A stretch of DNA of 6,929 nucleotides from Bacteroidales bacterium (lineage in GTDB: Bacteria > Bacteroidota > Bacteroidia > Bacteroidales > Paludibacteraceae). Of the stretch, positions 1-5,261 are shown one piece after another. The stretch's first letter is position 1. The number at the start of each line of letters is the position of its first letter. Made by a program: the position numbers and the translations under genes. Below the pieces are notes generated by a model that was given only the letters and a program-made list of their open reading frames with translations, ran no database searches and was not told the origin of the DNA. Where the stretch lies: NCBI GenBank assembly GCA_900771035.1, contig CAAGML010000035.1, positions 1 through 6,929 of the forward strand. The letters are read 5' to 3'.

Positions 1-27
1 AAAACATAATTAATAGAACCACTCAAT

Positions 28-1377
28 ATGTTTCAGAAAATAATCAATGCCTGCGTGCGTCTTGTACAACGCTGGTTGCCAGAGCCTTTCATCTTTGCCG
101 TCCTGTTGACTCTTGTGGCGGCTTGTATTGCCATGCCTGTCTGCCATCAGACTCCTGTCGAGGTCATTCACAACTGGGGCGGTGGCGTTTGGGGATTGTT
201 GGCTTTTGCCATGCAGATGTCGTTGGTTCTTGTCACAGGGGCGACGCTCGCCGCTGCTCCCGTGGTCAAGAAAGGCATCTCGCGTCTTGCACGTGTTCCC
301 AAGACTCCTGCCGGTGCAATTGCCTTTGTTACAGGAGTGTCTGCTGTCGCCTGTTGGCTGAACTGGGGTTTCGGACTGATTGTCGGTGCTATTCTTGCCC
401 GCGAGGTTGCCCGCTCCGTCCGTAATGTCGATTACCGTCTTTTGATAGCCTCAGCCTACAGCGGTTTCGTGGTATGGCATGCCGGACTTTCGGGTTCTAT
501 CCCCCTGACAATGGCTACACCGGGTGATGCTTTGGCTAAGGCTACGAACGGTGTGCTGACTTCGCCGGTGCCTGTCTCTGAGACTATCCTCGACCTGCAT
601 AATATTGTGATTGTGATACTTGTGATGGTGGCTATTGTGGCTGTCAATGCGTTGATGCACCCAAAGGCAGACCGTGTGGTGGCTGTTGACCCGGAGTTGC
701 TGAAAGATGAGGCTGACGAGAAGTTCGGCAAACCTGCGACTCCCGCTGAGCATCTTGAGCAAAGCCGCCTCCTGACATGGATTGTCGGGTTGATAGGCAT
801 CACATATTTCATCCTGCATGTCTTTGTTGACGGGCAGCCTTTAGACATCAACACGGTGATTCTTCTCTTCCTTTTCCTCGGCATACTGCTCCATGGAAAA
901 CCGATAGCCTACGTTCATGCGTTTGGCAGGGCGGCAAAAAGTGCTGCGGGAATCCTCCTTCAGTTCCCTTTCTATGCTGGCATTATGGGAATTATAACAG
1001 GCGTCGGGGCTTCTGGCCTTTGCCTTGGAACAATCCTCAGCGATGCCTGCATCAGCATATCTACCCCTACCACTTACCCTTTGCTCACGTTCATCTGTGC
1101 GGCTGTTTTGAATATGTTCGTACCTTCGGGTGGCGGACACTGGGCAATACAGGCTCCTATCATGTTCGCCGCAGGTGCCGACCTTGGCGTGGCTCCTGGA
1201 CTTACCGGCATTGCAATAGCATGGGGTGATGCTTGGACAAACCTCATACAGCCATTCTGGGCGTTGCCTGCACTTGCCATCGCCAAACTCAACGCCAAGG
1301 ACATCATGGGATTCTGCATAATTGACCTTGTAGTCAGTGGTTTGATTATCTGTGCGGGGTTGCTTATCTGGGCTTAA
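28..1377 (+). CDS. atoE: Short-chain fatty acid transporter, AtoE family
   Basis: This 449-residue protein is an inner-membrane carrier of the AtoE family, which moves short-chain fatty acids such as acetoacetate or butyrate across the cytoplasmic membrane. The match to my memory of E. coli AtoE (about 440 residues) runs end to end: RWLPEPFIFAVLLTL near residues 15-29, LLAFAMQMSLVLVTG at 57-71, LNWGFGLIVGA at 111-121, AREVAR at 124-129, LLLHGKP at 286-292, GILLQFPFYAGI at 308-319, VPSGGGHWAIQAP at 365-377 and QPFWALPALAIA at 408-419. Many hydrophobic segments indicate a polytopic protein. The start at 28 gives the family's usual N-terminus; it has no clear Shine-Dalgarno sequence, as is common in this phylum. 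Only 27 bases lie upstream, so its promoter or an operon partner is outside the window. No acetoacetyl-CoA transferase or thiolase gene is visible beside it. The family call is firm; the substrate and direction of transport are inferred. Confidence 0.95.
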   Translation: MFQKIINACVRLVQRWLPEPFIFAVLLTLVAACIAMPVCHQTPVEVIHNWGGGVWGLLAFAMQMSLVLVTGATLAAAPVVKKGISRLARVPKTPAGAIAFVTGVSAVACWLNWGFGLIVGAILAREVARSVRNVDYRLLIASAYSGFVVWHAGLSGSIPLTMATPGDALAKATNGVLTSPVPVSETILDLHNIVIVILVMVAIVAVNALMHPKADRVVAVDPELLKDEADEKFGKPATPAEHLEQSRLLTWIVGLIGITYFILHVFVDGQPLDINTVILLFLFLGILLHGKPIAYVHAFGRAAKSAAGILLQFPFYAGIMGIITGVGASGLCLGTILSDACISISTPTTYPLLTFICAAVLNMFVPSGGGHWAIQAPIMFAAGADLGVAPGLTGIAIAWGDAWTNLIQPFWALPALAIAKLNAKDIMGFCIIDLVVSGLIICAGLLIWA

Positions 1378-1430
1378 ACGCAGTGCGTGTTTTTGCCTCA
1401 GCACAGACAGACATATTGATGATGAAAAAA

Positions 1431-1454
1431 AATAACTTGGTACAATTTTATTTT
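1431..1454 (+). repeat. Dispersed 24-bp intergenic repeat, copy 1
   Basis: The segment begins AATAACTTGGTACAAT and matches 6789-6812 at 23 of 24 positions (T versus C at position 17). Both copies are intergenic and downstream of plus-strand genes. A third, inverted and imperfect match of the first 16 bases (14 of 16) lies at 6878-6893. Function is unknown; the match length is well above chance for a window of this size. Confidence 0.7.
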
Positions 1455-1456
1455 TG
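1449..1456 (+). promoter_or_regulatory. Possible -7 box TATTTTTG before the inverted-repeat element
   Basis: TATTTTTG fits the Bacteroidetes -7 consensus TAnnTTTG. There is no good TTTG about 19-20 bases upstream, so it may be a chance match in an AT-rich stretch. If active, transcription would start near 1461 and run straight through the 124-bp inverted-repeat element toward the terminator at 1713-1745, giving a non-coding RNA of roughly 285 bases. Confidence 0.25.
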
Positions 1457-1474
1457 TATCGCGATGTTCCTACC

Positions 1475-1598
1475 TCAATTTCAGTCTCAGTATTTCAACA
1501 AAAAATCAACCCGCCTCCACCTGTCTTACGCCCTACCCCTTCCTGCTATCCACATACCTACCATACATTTTTTGTTGAAATACTGAGACTGAAATTGA
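1475..1598. repeat. 124-bp element with perfect 32-bp terminal inverted repeats
   Basis: The left arm (1475-1506, starting TCAATTTCAGTCTCAG) is the exact reverse complement of the right arm (1567-1598, ending CTGAGACTGAAATTGA). Pairing fails at both outer flanks (C opposite C) and at the first inner base, so the arms are exactly 32 bp. The enclosed 60 bases (1507-1566) contain 30 C and only 4 G on the plus strand. Flanking hexamers are CCTACC (1469-1474) and CCTATC (1599-1604), an imperfect direct repeat that could be an old target-site duplication. The element has no transposase and no coding capacity. It could be a MITE-like non-autonomous element, or a long-stem structured RNA. An invertible promoter is less likely because the loop contains no TAnnTTTG on either strand. 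Confidence 0.9.
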
Positions 1599-1712
1599 CC
1601 TATCATCACATCCGTTCTTCCTCTCTGCACCACCCAAAGACTTAGCCCATGCAAACCATAGACGTACCCCTGACCTATACATTCAGTTATCATGATATAA
1701 CTACATTGCAAA

Positions 1713-1745
1713 AAAAGGCATTTCCTGAGGGTGGAAATGCCTTTT
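1713..1745. terminator. Bidirectional intrinsic terminator of pepD (and possibly atoE)
   Basis: AAAAGGCATTTCC (1713-1725) pairs perfectly with GGAAATGCCTTTT (1733-1745) around a 7-base loop, giving a 13-bp stem. Read on the minus strand it is followed by a run of seven T residues (complement of 1710-1716, partly within the stem), 16 bases past the pepD stop, so it is chiefly the pepD terminator. On the plus strand it ends in TTTTCTTAT and can also stop transcription coming from atoE. Confidence 0.88.
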
Positions 1746-1760
1746 CTTATGTTGAGAAAA

Positions 1761-3209
1761 TTATATATTCTCAAGGGTATAAACTATGAGTTTCCAGAAA
1801 TCCTGAACCGCAGGGATATGCAGTTTCTCGTCTGGCGAGTGAACTCCAACCATTGTAGGCCCTACTGAGACCATATCGAGGTTAGGGTATTTTTCAAGGA
1901 AAAGACCGCACTCCAGACCTGCGTGTATGGCGAGAATCTGTGGCTCTTTGTTAAACAGCTTCTTGTATGTCTCTGCCAATGCGTTCGCAATCTTTGAGCT
2001 TGGATTTGGTTTCCACCCTGGGTAACCATCACCGTGAGTGGCTTTTGCGCCCGACAAAGTGAATACAGTCTCAACCATGTTCGCAATGTCACGCTTGCTG
2101 CTGTCGGTCAGCGAACGTTGTGACGTTGTGACAAGTATCTGGTTGTTCTCCTGCATCTTGACTGCCGCAAGGTTGGTTGATGTCTCGACGATGCCCTTCA
2201 ACTCGTCGCTCATGCGGATTACACCGTGAGGACATCCGTAGAGTGCGTTTATCATACGGCGTGTGGTGTCAGCGTCAATCATTGTCGCAGGACGCTCGAC
2301 GCTGTTAATCTCGATGTTTACGTCTGGGTCGGCAATTGAGAACTCGCCCTTGATGGCTGCCTGGAACTTATTGAGTTCGGCAACTAATGTGTGCTTGTAA
2401 TCCATTGGTACGGCGCATATTGCGCGAGCCTCGCGGGCAATGGCGTTACGCAGGTTGCCGCCGCTGATTTCTGACACCTTCAGGTCTGTTGCCTTCATTG
2501 TCTGCCACATGAAACGGTTCAGCACCTTGTTCGCGTTGCCACGGTAGAGATGAATGTCACCACCCGAATGACCACCCTTCAATCCGTTGACCTTCAACTC
2601 AAAATAGAAGAGTCCCTCAGGCATTTTCTCCTGTTTGTAGTCGAAAGTCACAGTAGTGTCAATGCCGCCTGCACAGCCGATGAAGAACTGTCCGTCGTCC
2701 TCTGAGTCAAGGTTGATGAGCAACTTGCCCTTCAGCAGGTTAGGGTCAAGTGCAAATGCGCCGGTGAGTCCTGTCTCTTCGTCAACGGTGAAAAGACACT
2801 CCAGTGCAGGGTGTTTCAGATCGTCCGACGCAAGTATTGCAAGCTCAGTTGCACAGCCAATGCCGTCGTCACCGCCGAGGGTTGTGCCTTTAGCCTTAAC
2901 CCACTCTCCGTCAACGTATGCCTGAATTGGGTCAGTGTCGAAATTGTGGTCGCAGTCGCTGTTCTTCTCGCACACCATATCCATGTGCGACTGAAGGATA
3001 ATCGTTGGTTTCCCCTCGTAACCTGGTGTGGCTGGCTTGCGGATCAGCACATTCCCTGCCGCATCAGTCTGTGTGTCGAGGTTGTGCGATGCTCCGAATT
3101 GCTGAAGAAAGGCAATCATTTTTGCCTCTTTCTTCGATGGACGGGGCACCTGACAGATGTCGTAGAACTGTTTCCACAGTCTTTTTGGTTCAAGTTCAGT
3201 TATTTGCAT
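1761..3209 (-). CDS. pepD: Aminoacyl-histidine dipeptidase (Xaa-His dipeptidase, M20C)
   Basis: This 482-residue cytosolic metallopeptidase cleaves Xaa-His and other unblocked dipeptides; its length is close to E. coli PepD (485). The expected two-metal M20 residues are all visible: SHMDMV (H75, D77), LGGDDGIG with bridging D114, VDEETG (general base E144, metal ligand E145), NLDSED (D168) and the C-terminal VGVHSPDE (H457). The GGHSGGDIH segment at 212-220 and GGNLRNAIARE at 250-260 belong to the lid/dimerisation domain inserted in this family. The frame stays open upstream to an ATG at 3254, but I chose the ATG at 3209 because the family begins at about MQITELEPKRLW and the 15-residue extension resembles nothing. 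It is transcribed alone, convergent with atoE and divergent from the miniprotein gene, with a leader of about 130 bases. Catalytically it looks intact. Confidence 0.96.
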   Translation of the reverse strand: MQITELEPKRLWKQFYDICQVPRPSKKEAKMIAFLQQFGASHNLDTQTDAAGNVLIRKPATPGYEGKPTIILQSHMDMVCEKNSDCDHNFDTDPIQAYVDGEWVKAKGTTLGGDDGIGCATELAILASDDLKHPALECLFTVDEETGLTGAFALDPNLLKGKLLINLDSEDDGQFFIGCAGGIDTTVTFDYKQEKMPEGLFYFELKVNGLKGGHSGGDIHLYRGNANKVLNRFMWQTMKATDLKVSEISGGNLRNAIAREARAICAVPMDYKHTLVAELNKFQAAIKGEFSIADPDVNIEINSVERPATMIDADTTRRMINALYGCPHGVIRMSDELKGIVETSTNLAAVKMQENNQILVTTSQRSLTDSSKRDIANMVETVFTLSGAKATHGDGYPGWKPNPSSKIANALAETYKKLFNKEPQILAIHAGLECGLFLEKYPNLDMVSVGPTMVGVHSPDEKLHIPAVQDFWKLIVYTLENI

Positions 3210-3255
3210 ATCTATTAATGTATTAAGTGTTTTCCGACTTCTATATAACTGCACG

Positions 3256-3306
3256 CTAACCCCTGTAAAGACGGAGCCTGCTCCGTCTCTGGGATATATG
3301 TTCCAC
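3256..3306 (-). other. Possible 16-codon leader ORF upstream of pepD
   Basis: A GTG at 3306-3304 opens a frame reading MEHISQRRSRLRLYRG and stopping with TAG at 3258-3256. It is preceded, 10 bases upstream, by a perfect AGGAGG (complement of 3317-3322), unusual in this phylum. The ORF runs across the REP-like hairpin, so translation would melt that structure. An overlapping shorter frame (ATG at 3336, MSLNKGGI, stop TAA at 3310) also exists. There is no evidence either is translated; frames this short are common by chance. Confidence 0.2.
3262..3289. repeat. REP-like palindromic repeat, copy 1
   Basis: The 28-bp sequence CCTGTAAAGACGGAGCCTGC continues to CTCCGTCTC and is identical to 6829-6856. 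Its core AGACGGAGCCTGCTCCGTCT is a near-perfect palindrome (9-bp arms around CT; realistically an 8-bp stem with a CCTG loop), flanked asymmetrically by CCTGTAA. Short palindromes repeated in intergenic DNA resemble REP sequences. This copy lies inside the presumed 5' leader of pepD, about 60 bases before its start codon. Confidence 0.8.
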
Positions 3307-3325
3307 CTGTTATATACCTCCTTTG

Positions 3326-3341
3326 TTGAGACTCATCTCAA
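3326..3341 (-). other. Small hairpin at the pepD transcript 5' end
   Basis: TTGAGA (3326-3331) and TCTCAA (3336-3341) form a 6-bp stem with a 4-base loop. With the predicted pepD transcription start near 3343, the hairpin would sit at the extreme 5' end of the mRNA, where such stems often stabilise transcripts. The stem is short and could be chance. Confidence 0.3.
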
Positions 3342-3349
3342 TCAGGCTG

Positions 3350-3357
3350 CAAAGGTA
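3350..3357 (-). promoter_or_regulatory. pepD promoter, -7 box TACCTTTG
   Basis: On the minus strand the sequence reads TACCTTTGCAGCC, a good match to the Bacteroidetes TAnnTTTG box. The -33 region is weak, with a T-rich run directly upstream. Initiation would be near 3343, giving a leader of about 134 bases that contains a short hairpin, an AGGAGG and the REP-like palindrome. Confidence 0.6.
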
Positions 3358-3433
3358 CAAAAAAAAATCGAGACAGCGATGCTTTTTTAAGTTTATTTAT
3401 GCGATTATTTTTCTCTGTTTGCCAAATTATATG

Positions 3434-3441
3434 TATCTTTG
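3434..3441 (+). promoter_or_regulatory. Promoter of miniprotein-ompH unit, -7 box TATCTTTG
   Basis: TATCTTTGCACCC is a textbook Bacteroidetes -7 region. A TTTG lies upstream at 3418-3421 but only 12 bases away, shorter than the usual spacing, so the -33 element is uncertain. Transcription would begin near 3446-3448, only a few bases before the ATG at 3452, so the first gene would be almost leaderless. Confidence 0.7.
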
Positions 3442-3451
3442 CACCCGGTTT

Positions 3452-3601
3452 ATGAAAAGTGCTTTGTTAGCCATATTGATACCTCTCGGGTTGTTGCTGA
3501 TTGCGGTGTTGGCAATGGCTTTCAGACCTTTATTTATTAGAAAAGGCAAGTTCGGAAAGTTCCCGAACACCCATGTTTGTAAGAAAAAATTCAAAGATTG
3601 A
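3452..3601 (+). CDS. Small single-span membrane protein of unknown function
   Basis: This is a 49-residue protein. It has one strongly hydrophobic helix (residues 4-24, ALLAILIPLGLLLIAVLAMAF) followed by a basic tail containing KGKFGKFPNTHVCKKKFKD. The frame is open upstream to 3323, but the upstream part overlaps the promoter, so I place the start at 3452. The FPNTHV segment resembles, from memory, short Bacteroidetes membrane proteins annotated only as membrane or secreted proteins, which continue for another 20-30 residues after this motif with a conserved cysteine; here the protein ends seven residues after THV. It precedes the OmpH-like gene by a single base (TGA, T, ATG), suggesting one mRNA and perhaps translational coupling. 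The gene could be a shortened family member or a decayed remnant. No function can be assigned. Confidence 0.6.
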   Translation: MKSALLAILIPLGLLLIAVLAMAFRPLFIRKGKFGKFPNTHVCKKKFKD

Positions 3602-3602
3602 T

Positions 3603-4190
3603 ATGAAGAAAGTATTTTTTGCATTCGCTGCCCTTGCGGTGATGCTCGCCGGTTGCAAAAACAGCCAGTCTGAATCAGAGAAAAAATTAGCCACTATCCC
3701 TGACGGACAGTTTGTCCCAATTGCTGTGATAAACACTGATTCTGTCCTCGCAAATTACGAATTCGCCGTACAGGCCAACGACGAACTGATGAACAAGCAG
3801 GAAAACGCGCGCCTTGACCTCAGCGAGAGGGCACGCTCTTTGCAGAACGATATGGCGACTTTCCAGAAGAAAATGGAGAACAACGCATTCCTCTCTCGTG
3901 AACGTGCTGAGAGTGAATATAACCGCCTTCAGAAACGTCAGGATGACCTTCAGCAGCTTGAGGCTAAGATGAGCGATGACTTGATGAAGGAGCAGCAGCG
4001 CCTCACTGAGCAGATGCACGACAGCATCGACAGCGTAATCAAGGAACTGAACAAGGACGGGAAAATTAAACTTGTTGTCACGACATCGTCGTTGATTGAG
4101 ACTGTTCTGTATTGCGACCCTGAATATGACATAACCGAACAGGTTGTCGATATGCTCAACGAACGTTGGAACAAAGGAAAGGAGAAATAA
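3603..4190 (+). CDS. OmpH/Skp-like lipoprotein
   Basis: The predicted product has 195 residues. The N-terminus (MKKVFFAFAALAVMLAGCKN) is a lipoprotein signal with lipobox LAGC, so C18 should be acylated and the mature protein tethered to an envelope membrane. After a short linker, PIAVINTDSVLANYEF (39-54) matches the beta-strand start of the OmpH/Skp fold. Residues about 57-150 form a long charged, Q/E/K/R-rich coiled coil, and KIKLVVTTSSLIETVLYCDPEYDITEQVVDMLN (154-186) is the closing strand and helix. Skp proteins are trimeric periplasmic holdases for outer-membrane proteins; the lipid anchor is common in Bacteroidetes paralogues but absent from E. coli Skp. I chose ATG 3603 over the in-frame ATG at 3501 because only it exposes the signal peptide. 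It lies one base after the miniprotein gene and ends at a shared terminator. The exact client range is unknown. Confidence 0.85.
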   Translation: MKKVFFAFAALAVMLAGCKNSQSESEKKLATIPDGQFVPIAVINTDSVLANYEFAVQANDELMNKQENARLDLSERARSLQNDMATFQKKMENNAFLSRERAESEYNRLQKRQDDLQQLEAKMSDDLMKEQQRLTEQMHDSIDSVIKELNKDGKIKLVVTTSSLIETVLYCDPEYDITEQVVDMLNERWNKGKEK

Positions 4191-4211
4191 CACGCACCAT
4201 TATGACGGAAA

Positions 4212-4247
4212 AAAATAATCACCCGAAAAACTTCGGGTGATTATTTT
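4212..4247. terminator. Bidirectional terminator between ompH-like gene and yycJ
   Basis: AAAATAATCACCCGAA (4212-4227) pairs perfectly over 16 bp with TTCGGGTGATTATTTT (4232-4247) around an AAAC loop. On the minus strand it ends in a run of seven T residues (complement of 4209-4215), making it a strong yycJ terminator; on the plus strand it ends TTATTTTAAGG and follows the ompH-like stop by 21 bases. The yycJ stop codon (4241-4243) and its last sense codon lie inside the stem, so terminator and coding sequence share bases. Confidence 0.92.
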
Positions 4248-5041
4248 AAGGTGTATGTCTTAGTTGCCTCGGTTCTTGGCAGTGGTATCAGATTCTCCAC
4301 CATTATCCCCTTAGCCTCAAGCGCATTATGGACGGCTTCATAGGCTTTGTCGGGGGTGTTGTTCTCCTTACTCAGGTGGCAAAGGAATATATGTGTGAGT
4401 GCGGGATTTGGGTTAGATGCCAGAAACTGTGCGGTATGCTCATTTGAAAGGTGTCCCGTATGTGACCTCACTCTCTCCTTGAGAGGGTAGGGGTAAGGAC
4501 CGTTCTTCAGCATCATCTCATCGTAGTTCGTCTCTATCACTAAATAGTTTGCCTTGCTTATATGCTCGGCGGCTTCTTTGCCGATATACCCTAAGTCGGT
4601 GGCTATCACGAACCTGTGGTTGTCGTATGTGAAGGTGAAGCCCACACAGTCCGTCGCATCGTGCGACACGGGGAATGTCTGTATCTGGAAATCCCTCAGC
4701 GTTATATGTTCGCCTTTCTTGTAGAAACGCACCGACGAAGGCGCAAGTTTCTGCGTCATGTGGTAGTTCTTGTTTATCCCGACGAACATCTCTTGCGTCA
4801 CATAAACGGGAAGATGAAGTATTTCTCCCAACACCCCTACGGATTTTATGTGGTCTGTATGGTCATGCGTGATGAAAACTCCCCAGATGTTGCTCAGTGA
4901 GATTCCGTGGTCGCGAAGCTCTTTCTTGATTGTGCGTATTGATATGCCGGCATCTATCAGAACCCCGTACGTTGACGTGCCGAGATAGTAGCAGTTTCCG
5001 CTACTGCCGCTTCCTATGCTGAAGAATTGAAGGGGTTTCAT
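4241..5041 (-). CDS. yycJ: YycJ/WalJ-type metallo-beta-lactamase-fold hydrolase
   Basis: This 266-residue, probably cytosolic protein has the full metallo-beta-lactamase metal set: THDHTDHI at 58-65 (H59, H61, D63, H64), SHDA at 126-129 (H127), ATDLGY at 147-152 (D149) and CHLSKENN at 221-228 (H222). The N-terminus FFSIGSGSSGNCYYL (6-20) and GHLSNEHTA (196-204) are characteristic of the YycJ/WalJ group. In Firmicutes yycJ sits in the walRK operon and is linked to cell-wall and DNA-repair phenotypes, with nuclease activity reported for some members; no walRK genes occur here, so the exact role is inferred from family only. The ATG at 5041 gives the standard start; the predicted promoter leaves an 18-base leader without a Shine-Dalgarno sequence. 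It is monocistronic, convergent with the ompH-like gene and divergent from rlmB. Confidence 0.9.
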   Translation of the reverse strand: MKPLQFFSIGSGSSGNCYYLGTSTYGVLIDAGISIRTIKKELRDHGISLSNIWGVFITHDHTDHIKSVGVLGEILHLPVYVTQEMFVGINKNYHMTQKLAPSSVRFYKKGEHITLRDFQIQTFPVSHDATDCVGFTFTYDNHRFVIATDLGYIGKEAAEHISKANYLVIETNYDEMMLKNGPYPYPLKERVRSHTGHLSNEHTAQFLASNPNPALTHIFLCHLSKENNTPDKAYEAVHNALEAKGIMVENLIPLPRTEATKTYTLK

Positions 5042-5063
5042 AATTTAGTCACTTTACCGGCTG

Positions 5064-5071
5064 CAAAAATA
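5064..5071 (-). promoter_or_regulatory. yycJ promoter, -7 box TATTTTTG
   Basis: The minus strand reads TATTTTTGCAGCC, fitting TAnnTTTG followed by GCA, 22 bases from the yycJ ATG. Upstream lies an A/T-tract region (T7 G A7 T6 around 5106-5126) that should be intrinsically curved and may serve both this and the divergent rlmB promoter. Confidence 0.6.
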
Positions 5072-5155
5072 CAAAAAAAAATTCTTTTACAAGCATATTG
5101 ATGGCTTTTTTTGAAAAAAATTTTTTCTATGCTTTCGTATGTTGCAGATTTTTAC

Positions 5156-5163
5156 TAACTTTG
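5156..5163 (+). promoter_or_regulatory. rlmB-rluA promoter, -7 box TAACTTTG
   Basis: TAACTTTGCACCCC is a canonical Bacteroidetes -7 region. TTTC at 5133-5136, 19 bases upstream, is a plausible degenerate -33 element. Initiation near 5169 would give a leader of roughly 93 bases before the rlmB ATG. Confidence 0.7.
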
Positions 5164-5200
5164 CACCCCGAAAAAGCTTCTCCCGATTGTTAAAGCCCTG

Positions 5201-5236
5201 ATGTCTTTTCCTATGGAGATTTTGTACGTTTTATAA
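5201..5236 (+). other. Possible 11-codon leader ORF upstream of rlmB
   Basis: Within the rlmB leader, ATG at 5201 opens a frame reading MSFPMEILYVL and stops with TAA at 5234-5236, 25 bases before rlmB. The five residues MEILY also begin the downstream pseudouridine synthase, probably by coincidence. There is no clear ribosome-binding site. It is listed because it is the only short frame between this promoter and rlmB that I noticed. Confidence 0.15.
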
Positions 5237-5261
5237 GTGAAATCATTATATAACTATTTGA

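Larger units (their letters stand above)
1378..1760. other. 383-bp gene-free convergent intergenic region
   Basis: This spacer lies between the stop codons of atoE and pepD. In order it holds: a very weak hairpin followed by T residues just after atoE (ACGC-AGT-GCGT then GTTTTTG, 1378-1394), which could be a poor atoE terminator; one copy of a dispersed 24-bp repeat (1431-1454); a promoter-like TATTTTTG (1449-1456); a 124-bp element with 32-bp perfect inverted repeats (1475-1598); a G-poor, C-rich stretch continuing to about 1680; a short palindromic patch AGTTATCATGATATAACT (1686-1703); and a strong bidirectional terminator (1713-1745). The reading frames across it have no recognisable domain. 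Two of them, on opposite strands, both read QFQSQYFNKK only because the inverted repeat is symmetric. I see no real protein gene here. Confidence 0.75.

Noticed and set aside
451..1404. Long minus-strand open frames inside atoE (122, 142 and 187 codons)
   Set aside because: They lie antisense to a full-length, clearly recognisable AtoE, and their translations are low-complexity and unlike any family.
1475..1598. Phase-variable invertible promoter flanked by inverted repeats
   Set aside because: Bacteroidales do use inverted-repeat promoter switches, but the 60-base interior has no TAnnTTTG on either strand, both flanking genes point inward (there is no gene start to control), and no invertase gene is in the window.
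1475..1598. CRISPR repeat pair with a 60-base spacer
   Set aside because: The two arms are in inverted, not direct, orientation; there are only two, and no cas gene is nearby.
1383..1774. Open frames of 67 and 82 codons on opposite strands across the atoE-pepD spacer
   Set aside because: Both share QFQSQYFNKK only because the inverted repeat is symmetric; neither has a recognisable domain, and the minus-strand frame overlaps the pepD terminator and the end of pepD.
1516..3310. Nine-base identity TCCACCTGT shared by the C-rich loop (1516-1524) and the pepD leader (3302-3310), suggesting a small RNA pairing with pepD mRNA
   Set aside because: Many 9-base matches are expected by chance in a window this long, so this one carries no weight without expression data.
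3501..3602. N-terminal extension of the OmpH-like protein to ATG 3501
   Set aside because: The added 34 residues overlap the miniprotein gene in another frame and would bury the lipoprotein signal peptide that begins at 3603.
3687..4193. 168-codon minus-strand frame antisense to the OmpH-like gene
   Set aside because: The plus strand has a lipoprotein signal and OmpH fold. The leucine-, valine- and histidine-rich antisense translation is what the reverse complement of a coiled-coil gene typically yields.
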